Source of the DNA: Rhodospirillales bacterium CG15_BIG_FIL_POST_REV_8_21_14_020_66_15
GTDB taxonomy: Bacteria; Pseudomonadota; Alphaproteobacteria; Rhodospirillales; Casp-alpha2
Assembly: GCA_002781745.1 (NCBI GenBank)
Contig: PFFW01000122.1
Location: forward strand, 1-37,657
Direction of reading: 5' to 3'
DNA: 37,657 nucleotides
Shown here: positions 8,093-15,421 of the stretch, piece after piece
How positions within the stretch are numbered: position 1 is the stretch's first letter
How the letters are laid out: each line of letters starts with the position of its first letter
Made by a program: the position numbers and the translations under genes
The notes under the pieces: generated by a model
Databases searched by the model: none
Told to the model about the DNA's origin: nothing
What the model saw: only the letters and a program-made list of their open reading frames with translations

Positions 8093-8121
8093 GGCGGCCC
8101 CTGCCGGGTCGCTCCTTTTTT
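8093..8121 (+). terminator. Rho-independent terminator
   Basis: Stem GGCGGCCC (8093-8100) with GGGTCGCT (8106-8113), eight pairs including two G-U, loop of five, then CC and six T (8116-8121). It would end the transcript of the small gene at 7779. Confidence 0.7.
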
Positions 8122-8203
8122 GTCCGCCCTTGCCCCTTTCAATTTGATCGGCGGGACCGCACACTCGCCATGGATTGATTTCGGCGGCAAACAGGCGGAC
8201 TTC

Positions 8204-9994
8204 ATGACCTTTGACCAGATGGCCATCGTCGGACTGATCGCGGCCGCGCTGGCGTTATTCGTGTGGGACCGCTGGCGTTACGACGTGGTCGCCTTCTCGA
8301 CACTTTTGGCGGCGGTCGTCCTGGGACTGGTTCCGTCGCATGGTGCCTTTTCCGGGTTCGGCCATCCGGCAACGGTGACCGTGGCGGCGATCCTGATCCT
8401 CAGCCACACCCTGGCGCGCACGGGGGCATCGGAAATCCTCGCCCGCCTGATCGAACGCTCGGCCACCGGCATGGCCCGGCACATCGCCGTGTTGTCGGGC
8501 CTGGGGGCTCTGATGTCGTCGGTCATGAACAACGTGGCGGCCCTGGGCCTGCTGATGCCGGCGGCGATACAGACGACGGCGAAGACCCGGTACCACGCCG
8601 GGGCGGTGCTGATGCCGCTGTCCTTCGCGACCATCCTCGGCGGCCTGATCACGCTCTTGGGCACGCCGCCCAACATCATCATCGCCGCGTTCCGCGGAAG
8701 CATCGTCGGCGAGCCCTTCGCCATGTTCGACTTCACGCCCGTGGGCCTTCTGGTGGCGGCGGCCGGGGTCGCGTTCCTGGCCGTGTCGGCGCGCTACCTG
8801 ATCCCGCGCCGACGCCAGGTCCAGGACGCGACACGCGACCACATGAACATCGACAAGTTCGTGACCGAGGCGACCGTGGTCAAAGGGACCGACGCCGAAG
8901 GCATGACGCGGGGCGAACTGCGCATGCTGGCGACGGACTGCGACGTCCTCATCATCAACGTTATCCGCCGCGGGCGGCGCATGAACAGGCTGCCGCGCCG
9001 CGACGGTCTGAAGGCCGGCGACAGGCTGCTGCTGGAATCCACGTCGGACGGCCTGGACCGCCTGACCACGGCCATGGACCTGAAGGTCGGCACCATGAAG
9101 GGAGCCAAGTCCGAGAACATGATCGACGAGGACATGGACCTGGTCGAGGCCGTGGTGCGGCCCGGATCGCGGATGATCGGCCGCGAGCTGATGTCGTTGC
9201 GCCTGCGCTCGCGTTACGACACGGACATCCTCGCCGTGTCGCGCCAGGGCCGCGCATTCCGCGGGCGCATGGGGCGGTTCAAGTTCCGTCCCGGCGATCT
9301 GGTACTGTTCTACGGTCCGCGCGACCATATGCCCGACCTGATGGCGCGCATGGGCTGTCTGACCTTGCAGCACCGGACGCCGTTCGGCGAAACCAACGAC
9401 CGCCAGGCGCACCTGTCCATCGCCGTGTTCGCCGCCGCCGTGGCGCTCGCCACCCTCAACCTCATGCCGATCGCTGTCGCCCTCGGCATTGCGGCCGTGG
9501 CGATGATCGTATTGGGCCTGTTGCCCGTGCGGGAGATCTACGACGGCATCGACTGGCCGGTCGTGGTGCTGATCGGCGCCCTGATCCCGGTGGGCGCCGC
9601 CTTCGATTCCACGGGCACCACCGACCTGATCGCACAGGGCATCCTGGACAGTCCCCTGCCGCTCGGTCCTGTGAGCGTGCTGATATTCCTGATGATCGTG
9701 ACCATGGCAATGTCGGCGGTGCTCAACAACGCCGCCACGGCGGTGATCATGGGTCCCGTCGCCATCACGCTTTCGGAACGCCTCGCCGTCAATCCCGATC
9801 CCATGCTGATGGGCGTCGCGGTGGCGGCAAGCTGCGCCTTCGTCACCCCCATCGGACACCAAAACAACGCCCTGGTCATGGGCCCGGGCGGCTATGCGTT
9901 CGGCGACTACTGGCGGCTCGGCCTGCCGTTGCAGGTCCTGGTATTGATCGTCGCCGTACCGGCGATCCTCATGTTCTGGCCGCTATCGGGCTGA
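8204..9994 (+). CDS. SLC13-family permease with two RCK_C (TrkA-C) domains
   Basis: The 596-aa membrane protein has an N-terminal block of about five helices with the Na+/anion-site motif MSSVMNNVAALGLLMP, then two cytosolic TrkA-C domains (about residues 210-285, TDCDVLIINVIRRGRRMNRLP, and 310-390, GDLVLFYGPRD at its end), then a second membrane block with the matching MSAVLNNAATAVIMGP and FVTPIGHQNNALVMGPGGY. This inverted-repeat layout with inserted RCK_C pair is typical of bacterial divalent anion:Na+ symporters (sulfate, dicarboxylate or similar). The substrate cannot be read from the sequence. ATG 8204 is chosen over TTG 8120 because the first helix begins right after it; the ribosome site is weak. 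Confidence 0.92.
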   Translation: MTFDQMAIVGLIAAALALFVWDRWRYDVVAFSTLLAAVVLGLVPSHGAFSGFGHPATVTVAAILILSHTLARTGASEILARLIERSATGMARHIAVLSGLGALMSSVMNNVAALGLLMPAAIQTTAKTRYHAGAVLMPLSFATILGGLITLLGTPPNIIIAAFRGSIVGEPFAMFDFTPVGLLVAAAGVAFLAVSARYLIPRRRQVQDATRDHMNIDKFVTEATVVKGTDAEGMTRGELRMLATDCDVLIINVIRRGRRMNRLPRRDGLKAGDRLLLESTSDGLDRLTTAMDLKVGTMKGAKSENMIDEDMDLVEAVVRPGSRMIGRELMSLRLRSRYDTDILAVSRQGRAFRGRMGRFKFRPGDLVLFYGPRDHMPDLMARMGCLTLQHRTPFGETNDRQAHLSIAVFAAAVALATLNLMPIAVALGIAAVAMIVLGLLPVREIYDGIDWPVVVLIGALIPVGAAFDSTGTTDLIAQGILDSPLPLGPVSVLIFLMIVTMAMSAVLNNAATAVIMGPVAITLSERLAVNPDPMLMGVAVAASCAFVTPIGHQNNALVMGPGGYAFGDYWRLGLPLQVLVLIVAVPAILMFWPLSG

Positions 9995-10163
9995 TCGGCC
10001 GGCCCGGTCCCGGATATAACACGCCACGCGATCGACTCGCCGTCGACCGAGACAGGGCCCATCTCCGTGAGGGCAATCCACACAGGTAGCCCTCGACGAC
10101 GATGCGCGTCATGCGTACCAGGTCATGACAACGAAGGGTCGGATGGCCGAGCACACCCCATAT

Positions 10164-10748
10164 TCACGGGCCCGCACCAGCTTCGGTCGCCGGGTTATCG
10201 GCGGCCAAATCCTCGAACAAGCTCAGATCGCCCATTGTTCGAGCAATGATCATTCCGCCTTCCAGGGTTGCGATGGTCTTCACCGCAACGCGGCGCAGCT
10301 CGGCTTCCGGCCGTCCTCGTCCCCAGGGCCGCGCCGCCAGGGCGGCCATCGTCCAATCGATGGTCCGGCGGAAGAAGGCAGCCGCCTCGTCCGCCACCGC
10401 GGGCGGAAGGCCCGCGATTTCGGCGCCCAACATGCCGCACAGGCACATCATCCCGTCTCGCGTCAAAGCGTCGCTGGCAAGGGCGTGAAGGCGCCTCAAA
10501 GGAGCGACCGCCTCCGCCGGCCCCGCCGCCGGGTCGCCGAGAGCCTTCAGAAAGCGATCCGTATACCGGCGCGCCACCGCCGCTCCAAGGTCGGCCTTGG
10601 TCGGATGATAGTAGTGAACCGTGGCGCTTTTCACGCCGACCGCCTTGGCCACTTCGCGAAAGCTGAAGGCATTGTAACCCTGGGTCCGCACCAAGGCTTC
10701 CGCATGGTCCAGAATTTTTCCGGCGACATCGCTTTCGGAACGGGACAT
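10164..10748 (-). CDS. TetR/AcrR-family transcriptional repressor
   Basis: The 194-aa protein has the TetR N-terminal helix-turn-helix (about residues 8-55: ILDHAEALVRTQGYNAFSFREVAKAVGV, then SATVHYYHPTKADL). The ligand domain includes the cysteine-bearing GMMCLCGMLGAE motif seen in many TetR proteins of this subgroup. It is transcribed away from the SDR gene, and two identical-core palindromes sit in the gap, so it very likely represses both itself and the SDR. Start is the ATG at 10748 with AGGAGG eight bases upstream. Inducer unknown; the partner enzyme suggests an alcohol, aldehyde or ketone. Confidence 0.95.
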   Translation of the reverse strand: MSRSESDVAGKILDHAEALVRTQGYNAFSFREVAKAVGVKSATVHYYHPTKADLGAAVARRYTDRFLKALGDPAAGPAEAVAPLRRLHALASDALTRDGMMCLCGMLGAEIAGLPPAVADEAAAFFRRTIDWTMAALAARPWGRGRPEAELRRVAVKTIATLEGGMIIARTMGDLSLFEDLAADNPATEAGAGP

Positions 10749-10763
10749 CCGGCCCTCCTGTTA

Positions 10764-10783
10764 TATCTATCTACTAATAGATA
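10764..10783. promoter_or_regulatory. TetR operator O1
   Basis: Inverted repeat TATCTAT-N6-ATAGATA. It overlaps the -10 element of the tetR promoter and ends just upstream of the -35 of the SDR promoter. The same sequence recurs at 10828 with one base changed in the spacer. Confidence 0.85.
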
Positions 10784-10807
10784 ATTCTTGACGGCGACGA
10801 AAATCAA
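10779..10807 (-). promoter_or_regulatory. Predicted tetR promoter
   Basis: Read leftward: -35 TTGATT (10802-10807), 17-base spacer, -10 TTATCT (10779-10784). The -10 lies inside operator O1, consistent with autorepression. Confidence 0.6.
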
Positions 10808-10816
10808 ATGTAATCC
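10788..10816 (+). promoter_or_regulatory. Predicted SDR gene promoter
   Basis: -35 TTGACG (10788-10793), 17-base spacer, -10 TAATCC (10811-10816). It is flanked by the two TetR operators; O2 lies at the expected transcription start. Confidence 0.7.
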
Positions 10817-10827
10817 CGCATTCATGT

Positions 10828-10847
10828 TATCTATCTACTGATAGATA
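10828..10847. promoter_or_regulatory. TetR operator O2
   Basis: Inverted repeat TATCTAT-N6-ATAGATA, extendable by one pair to 10827-10848. Centre-to-centre distance to O1 is 64 bases. It sits just downstream of the SDR promoter, 31 bases before the SDR start codon. Confidence 0.85.
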
Positions 10848-10878
10848 AATACGCCATGAGATAGAAAGGACATCCGTC

Positions 10879-11655
10879 ATGAACACACCATCACCCCAAC
10901 AGGCCGTCATCGTCGGCGGCTCGTCGGGCATCGGTCTGGCCACGGCCGACCTTCTTGCCGCGCGCGGCATTCGCCCGATCATCATCGGCCGCAGTTTCGC
11001 GAAACTCGCGGAGGCGAAAAAGGACATCGAGAACCGTCGCGGCACGCAGGTCGAAACCTTCGCCATCAACCTGGCGGAGCCCGCAGCAGCGGAGGAACTG
11101 GCCTCCCGGCTGGAGAAAGACACGGGGCCCATTCGCTATCTGGTCAATGCGGCCGGCGTCTTCCAGCCGAAATCGTTCCTCGACCACAGCCTGGAAGACT
11201 TCGACACCTATCACGCGTTGAACCGCGCCTTTTTCCGCCTGACTCAGTCCGTCGCCCGCAACATGACGGCAAACGGCGGCGGCGCCATCGTCAACGTCGG
11301 TTCCATGTGGGCCCGGCAGGCGGTGAAGGCCACGCCGTCATCCGCCTATTCCATGGCCAAGGCAGGCCTCCATGCGCTGACGCAACACCTCGCCATGGAA
11401 CTCGCAGACGCGGGAATCCGCGTCAATGCCGTGTCGCCCGCCGTTGTCGTCACGCCCATCTATGGCGCGTTTATCAAACCGGATGAGATCGAGGCGACCC
11501 TCACCGGCGGGTTCGATGCCTTCCATCCCATCGGCCGGGTGGGTCGTCCCGAGGATGTCGCCCGGACCATCGACTTCCTGCTGTCGGATCAGGCGACCTG
11601 GATCACCGGCGCGATCTGGGACACGGACGGCGGAGTCATGGCCGGCCGCAATTGA
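10879..11655 (+). CDS. SDR-family NAD(P)-dependent oxidoreductase
   Basis: This 258-aa classical short-chain dehydrogenase has the cofactor loop GGSSGIG (residues 13-19), NAAG at 90-93, and catalytic Ser142, Tyr157 and Lys161 (YSMAK). The Arg following the second strand (GRSFAKL, residue 38) favours NADP(H). A typical C-terminal [13 protein letters not shown] block closes the fold. AGAAAGGA precedes the ATG. It is controlled by the divergent TetR protein through two operators. The substrate is unknown; related TetR-linked SDRs reduce small aldehydes and ketones. Confidence 0.95.
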   Translation: MNTPSPQQAVIVGGSSGIGLATADLLAARGIRPIIIGRSFAKLAEAKKDIENRRGTQVETFAINLAEPAAAEELASRLEKDTGPIRYLVNAAGVFQPKSFLDHSLEDFDTYHALNRAFFRLTQSVARNMTANGGGAIVNVGSMWARQAVKATPSSAYSMAKAGLHALTQHLAMELADAGIRVNAVSPAVVVTPIYGAFIKPDEIEATLTGGFDAFHPIGRVGRPEDVARTIDFLLSDQATWITGAIWDTDGGVMAGRN

Positions 11656-11675
11656 CCCGGCCTCAAACAGAAACA

Positions 11676-11705
11676 GGGAAAGTGCGGTGACTCTTCCGCT
11701 TTCCC
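11676..11705 (+). terminator. Possible hairpin terminator after the SDR gene
   Basis: GGGAAAG (11676-11682) pairs with CTTTCCC (11699-11705) 20 bases after the SDR stop. No T-run follows. The rest of the 271-base gap to the next gene holds no convincing gene. Confidence 0.4.
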
Positions 11706-11906
11706 GCCATGAGCCGGCAGCCATGCCGATATCGGTGATCGGCGGCAAGACGCCCCTCATTTCCGGCGTAGCCCGTCCGCCGATGCACGAGACGCCGATC
11801 TATTTCGCGGCCTTGCGGAAAGGCTTCCTGCGGACGGCCATCGACGCGGGTTCCAGACAGCCGGACTGAAATCGGGGCCGCCGATAAAAATGGCAGGACC
11901 TGGCGG

Positions 11907-11926
11907 CCCGCCACGAAAGTGGCGGG
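11907..11926 (-). terminator. Terminator of the 2-hydroxyacid dehydrogenase gene
   Basis: Perfect 8-bp stem CCCGCCAC / GTGGCGGG with a GAAA tetraloop, directly after the stop codon at 11927. A run of five T follows about ten bases further on the minus strand. Confidence 0.65.
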
Positions 11927-12901
11927 TCACCGGTCCAGAACCTCCGGATTCACCACGTTGATCGGCGCGCCGTTCTCGAACGCGACGATCTGGTCGAAGA
12001 TGTCGGAAAAATGGATCTCCCATTCCTCTGCGGTGACGTAGCCGATGTGCGGCGTACAGATGACGTTGGGCATCTCGATCAGGGGTTCGGAGCCCTCGGT
12101 CACGGGCTCGTGGTCGTAGACGTCGACCGCCGCCATGCCGGGCCGTCCGGTCTTCAGCGCCGCCGCCAACGCCCCCGGCTGGATCAGGCCCGAGCGCGAG
12201 GTGTTGACCAGGAGCGCCGTTGGCTTCATGAGTTCCAGGTCCGCCCGGCTGACGATGCACCGGGTCGCGTCCTTCAGGCGCATGTGCAGCGTCAGCACGT
12301 CGCTTTCGCGGAAGAAGGCCCCCTTGCTGTCGGCCACGTCGTGGCCTTCGGCCTTTGCCGCCGCCCGCGACGCTTCCCGCGCCCATACCAGGATGCGCAT
12401 GCCGAAGGCCTTTCCCACCTCGGCGACGGCCCGGGAAATTCGCCCATAACCGTAGATGCCGAGCGTCTTTCCGCGCAGTGAACGCCCCATGCCCATCTGC
12501 CAGGTGCCGGCCTGGAGTGAGGCCATTTGCTGCGGGATCTGGCGCATGGCGGCGAGGATCAGGGCCCAGGTCAGTTCCGACGTGGCCCAGGACGGCGTGC
12601 CCTCGTGCTGGGCCGAGCAGACGACGACGCTCCTGGCCGTGCAGGTGTCGACGTCGATGTGGGGCCATACACTGCGTTGGCTGATCAGTTTCAGCCTGGG
12701 CAGGCGCTCCAGAAGCGGCGTTCGGATCTTGGTCCGCTCACGGATCAGGACCAAGACCTCGGTGTCCTTCAGGCGCTCGGCCAGGCCATCCGTGTCCTGC
12801 AGGTGGTCCCTCCAGACGGCGACATCGTGACGGGCGATCTTGCGGAAACTGGGCAGGGTGCGGACGACGTCGAAATAGTCGTCGAGGATGGCGATCTTCA
12901 T
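11927..12901 (-). CDS. D-2-hydroxyacid dehydrogenase family protein
   Basis: The 324-aa protein shows the fold of D-isomer-specific 2-hydroxyacid dehydrogenases: an N-terminal flavodoxin-like part, the NAD-binding loop GYGRIS at 151-156 (last Gly of GxGxxG replaced by Ser, as in a known subgroup), and the catalytic trio Arg236 (NTSRSGLI), Glu265 (VYDHEP) and His285 (CTPHIGY). Members oxidise or reduce 2-hydroxy/2-keto acids with NAD(P). The physiological substrate is unclear. The GcvA-like LysR gene lies upstream on the same strand, 45 bases away, and may be co-transcribed. Confidence 0.92.
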   Translation of the reverse strand: MKIAILDDYFDVVRTLPSFRKIARHDVAVWRDHLQDTDGLAERLKDTEVLVLIRERTKIRTPLLERLPRLKLISQRSVWPHIDVDTCTARSVVVCSAQHEGTPSWATSELTWALILAAMRQIPQQMASLQAGTWQMGMGRSLRGKTLGIYGYGRISRAVAEVGKAFGMRILVWAREASRAAAKAEGHDVADSKGAFFRESDVLTLHMRLKDATRCIVSRADLELMKPTALLVNTSRSGLIQPGALAAALKTGRPGMAAVDVYDHEPVTEGSEPLIEMPNVICTPHIGYVTAEEWEIHFSDIFDQIVAFENGAPINVVNPEVLDR

Positions 12902-12946
12902 AGATGGTCGGCCTTCTGGTTGTTGTGGCGGCGGCCGCGGAACCGC

Positions 12947-13933
12947 TCAGGCGCCGCCCGCCACCTTCTCGAGCTTGCGCGCCGCCGCCCACTCCGCCTG
13001 CTGCTTGGCCTCCAACTCGGCGTGGTGTTCGGCGTGCTCCCTGGCCTCGGCCATGATCCAGTCGCGGAACGCCTTGACCTTCGGCTTGTCGGCGGTCTCC
13101 TCGGCCGATACCAGCCAATAGGCATGGGCCACCGGGAAGGTCTCGGCGAACGGTCGCACCAGGCGTCCGACCTCCAGGTCACGCTCGGCGACCGAGGCCT
13201 TGACCAGGGCCACCCCCTGGCCGTTCACGGCGGCTTCGACCAGCATCCAGTGGGGCGAGATGTTGGGGCCGGGGATCGGGCCTTCCGTGCGCACGCCGTG
13301 GCCGCGCAGCCACATCTCCCAGGTCGGGAAGCTGTCGTCGATCTCGTGCTGCACGGGATGAAGAAGCGTGTGATTCAGCAAGTCCTTGGGCTCGCGGATG
13401 GGGTTCTTGCCGCTCATCAATTCCGGCGCGCAGACGGCATAGACCTCTTCCTCGAACATCTTGTCGACGCGACAGCCGGGATAGTTGCCGGGGCCGTAGC
13501 GCACGGCCACGTCGGCCTCGCCCATTTCGAACCGGACCTTCAATGACGTCGCCACCAGCATGACCTGGATTTCGGGATGCAGGTTTGTGAACTTCTCCAG
13601 CCGGTGGACCAGCCACTTGGCGGCGAAGGTCGGCGTGACGGAGACGGTAAGCGGCCCCGTGGTTTCCGATTCGAACAACGCCTGGGTTGCCGCCTGCAGT
13701 TTTTCGAAGCCTTCGCGCAGCCCGGGAAGGTAGGCCGCACCCGCCTCGGTCAGGGCGAGGCCGCGCTGCTGGCGATGGAAAAGCTGCACACCCAGGTATT
13801 CTTCGAGCCCCTTTACCTGATGGCTGATGGCCGCCGGCGTTACATGCAGTTCATCCGCGGCGCGCGACATGGACAGGTGCCTGGCGGCGGATTCGAAGGC
13901 GCGCAGCGCGTTGAGGGGCGGCAGAGGTCTCAT
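12947..13933 (-). CDS. GcvA-like LysR-family transcriptional regulator
   Basis: The 328-aa regulator begins MRPLPPLNALRAFESAARHLSMSRAADELHVTP, the signature start of the GcvA/AmpR-like LysR group, followed by an effector-binding domain with the usual GEADVAVRYGPGNYPG motif. It has an unusual charged C-terminal extension of about 30 residues (HAEHHAELEAKQQAEWAAARKL in part), likely a helix. It is followed by the 2-hydroxyacid dehydrogenase gene and diverges from the small ORF at 14151. Targets are unknown; the neighbour genes are the first candidates. Confidence 0.94.
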   Translation of the reverse strand: MRPLPPLNALRAFESAARHLSMSRAADELHVTPAAISHQVKGLEEYLGVQLFHRQQRGLALTEAGAAYLPGLREGFEKLQAATQALFESETTGPLTVSVTPTFAAKWLVHRLEKFTNLHPEIQVMLVATSLKVRFEMGEADVAVRYGPGNYPGCRVDKMFEEEVYAVCAPELMSGKNPIREPKDLLNHTLLHPVQHEIDDSFPTWEMWLRGHGVRTEGPIPGPNISPHWMLVEAAVNGQGVALVKASVAERDLEVGRLVRPFAETFPVAHAYWLVSAEETADKPKVKAFRDWIMAEAREHAEHHAELEAKQQAEWAAARKLEKVAGGA

Positions 13934-13942
13934 GAGGTTAGG

Positions 13943-13964
13943 TTTAGATTATAGATTTTCTAAA
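13943..13964. promoter_or_regulatory. Candidate operator (TTTAGA-N10-TCTAAA)
   Basis: A perfect 6-bp inverted repeat, A+T-rich, starts 10 bases upstream of the LysR ATG (13933). It may be an autoregulatory site or part of the promoter. Confidence 0.45.
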
Positions 13965-14150
13965 GTCAACAGTGAGAAATGGTCGTTTGCGAAGCGACAC
14001 ATTCACACGTAGGTTTTGGTCAACAGGAGACGGGACCTCGCAGTACCAAACGAGTTTTACCGTCCTAGTGAAAGAATACGCAAAGGGAACAACGTTCCAA
14101 GCCAACGGTAAAAAGTTCGGAACCCCTTTGGACGATTAAGGAGAATTCAC

Positions 14151-14297
14151 ATGGCCTACAACCGCTACATCGGACATACGGCGCCCCTGCCGTCCGGCGC
14201 GTTGCCCACCCCGGAAGAGATGAGCGCGTTGCGCCATCAGGCCTGGGAACGCGACGTCCGCAAGGTCCGGCGCGCTATCGGCCGGTTGTTCCACTAG
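14151..14297 (+). CDS. Small basic protein, 48 aa, unknown
   Basis: A clear ribosome site (TAAGGAGAA, 7 bases before ATG 14151) starts a 48-codon frame, MAYNRYIGHTAPLPSGALPT followed by PEEMSALRHQAWERDVRKVRRAIGRLF-H. The second half is a basic amphipathic helix, similar in style to that of the small ORF at 7779 (R-x-x-x-V/A-R-x-x-x-x-R-(I/L)F ending). No family is recognised. It diverges from the GcvA-like LysR gene and is followed by a strongly structured 3' region ending at an intrinsic terminator, which may release an sRNA. Confidence 0.65.
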   Translation: MAYNRYIGHTAPLPSGALPTPEEMSALRHQAWERDVRKVRRAIGRLFH

Positions 14298-14381
14298 CAC
14301 CGGCGCACGTATCGAACCTGACTGCCTGAGAACACGCTTACACACCACTCTCTGACGAAGGCCGCCTATTTTATCTCCCTA

Positions 14382-14481
14382 CCCGGTGCCTTTACCGGGC
14401 CTCAACTTCCCACCTTGGGGTCTGCTTTTCGGATCGCTCCAGCCCCCCTTCGCGATCCCTAAGGCAGACCCCTAATTTTTT
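14382..14481 (+). ncRNA. Structured 3' region / candidate sRNA with terminator
   Basis: Hairpin 1: CCCGGT (14382-14387) / ACCGGG (14394-14399). Hairpin 2: GGGGTCTGC (14417-14425) / GCAGACCCC (14464-14472), an internal loop, then GGATCGC (14431-14437) / GCGATCC (14452-14458) closing a 14-base loop with six consecutive C. A run of six T (14476-14481) follows, so hairpin 2 is an intrinsic terminator. Single-stranded CTCCC and CTTCCC flank hairpin 1. The arrangement resembles Hfq-type or anti-SD sRNAs; expression is not shown. Confidence 0.5.
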
Positions 14482-14548
14482 GAAATTCCGCGTGTCGCGA
14501 AGCCGGCCAAAGAAATTGCCCGGCTTGGCTGGGCTGAAATCCGATAAA

Positions 14549-15406
14549 TCAGCGGAGCGTGGCGACCGTTTCGACGGCGGCGATCTCCTCGGGCGTCAGG
14601 GCGAAGTCGAAGATATCCAGGTCCTGGGCCATGTGGGCCGCGTCCCTCGTCCCGGTCAGCGCGATCATGCCGACGTCGAGGGCGAAGCGGAATACGGTCT
14701 GCGCCGGGGTCTTGCCGTGGCGCGCGGCGAGGTCCTTGAAACCGGCATGGCCCACCAGCGCCCGGTTGGCGGTCAGCAGCGAGAACCCCTGATAGCGAAT
14801 GCCCTCCGTCGCGCAGAAGGCACGGATGTCGCGGTCCCAGGCGCGCGACGCATAGCAGCGATTTTGTACGAACCGGGGCTTCACCGCCGCGCGTGCGCAC
14901 AGCAGGCGGACCTGCTCAAGATTGAAATTGCTGACCCCCAGCAAGCGCACCCGGCCCTGCTTGTGGATCGCCTCCATCGCCCGCCACACCTGCCAGTCGA
15001 CGGGATGCAGGCGCTCGCCGGTCCAGGGCCCGTGCAGGACCAGACCGTCGACGTAATCGGTCTGCAGGTGTTCCAGCGATTTGTCGAAGGACTGGGCGAC
15101 CTGCGTGGCGGCAGGGGCGTCCTCGTCATAGGGCAGGCGGTGGTCCTGGCCGCGGCGGAAGGTGAACTTGGTCTGTAGGAACAGGTCCTCGCGCCGCACC
15201 CGTCCGGCCTTGACGGCCTTCGCCAGGGCGCTGCCCGTGCCGGCCTCGAAATAGTGCTTGCGCTGGTTGGCCGTGTCGAAGCCGCGGAACCCCTGGTCCA
15301 GCGCCAGGGTCACCAGGCGTTCCGTGGCGTCCTCCTTCCACGCCGTGCCGTAGAACAGTCGCGGCACGGTCACGCCGTCGATGTCATAGGTCCGTGCGTC
15401 CTCCAA
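14549..15406 (-). CDS. Aldo/keto reductase
   Basis: The 285-aa TIM-barrel enzyme has the catalytic tetrad Asp44 (RGFDTAN), Tyr52 (HYFEAG), Lys80 (LQTKF) and His125 (LVLHGPW), and the cofactor-side GVSNF and LLTANRALVGH stretches. It should reduce carbonyls with NADPH. The start is TTG 15406 with GGTGGA five bases upstream; the next candidates are GTG codons inside the first strand. It begins 15 bases after the permease stop, so it is probably the last gene of the zrgA-ABC transcript. Its link to zinc homeostasis is not obvious. Confidence 0.92.
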   Translation of the reverse strand: MEDARTYDIDGVTVPRLFYGTAWKEDATERLVTLALDQGFRGFDTANQRKHYFEAGTGSALAKAVKAGRVRREDLFLQTKFTFRRGQDHRLPYDEDAPAATQVAQSFDKSLEHLQTDYVDGLVLHGPWTGERLHPVDWQVWRAMEAIHKQGRVRLLGVSNFNLEQVRLLCARAAVKPRFVQNRCYASRAWDRDIRAFCATEGIRYQGFSLLTANRALVGHAGFKDLAARHGKTPAQTVFRFALDVGMIALTGTRDAAHMAQDLDIFDFALTPEEIAAVETVATLR

Positions 15407-15421
15407 TGTTCCACCGTCCCT

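Noticed and set aside
8255-9862. Minus-strand frame of 535 codons
   Set aside because: Exactly antisense to the SLC13 permease; His/Asp/Gln-rich low-complexity translation.
11723-11869. Possible 48-codon plus-strand ORF after the SDR gene
   Set aside because: No ribosome site, no family resemblance, and it lies within a non-coding gap with hairpins; cannot be supported.
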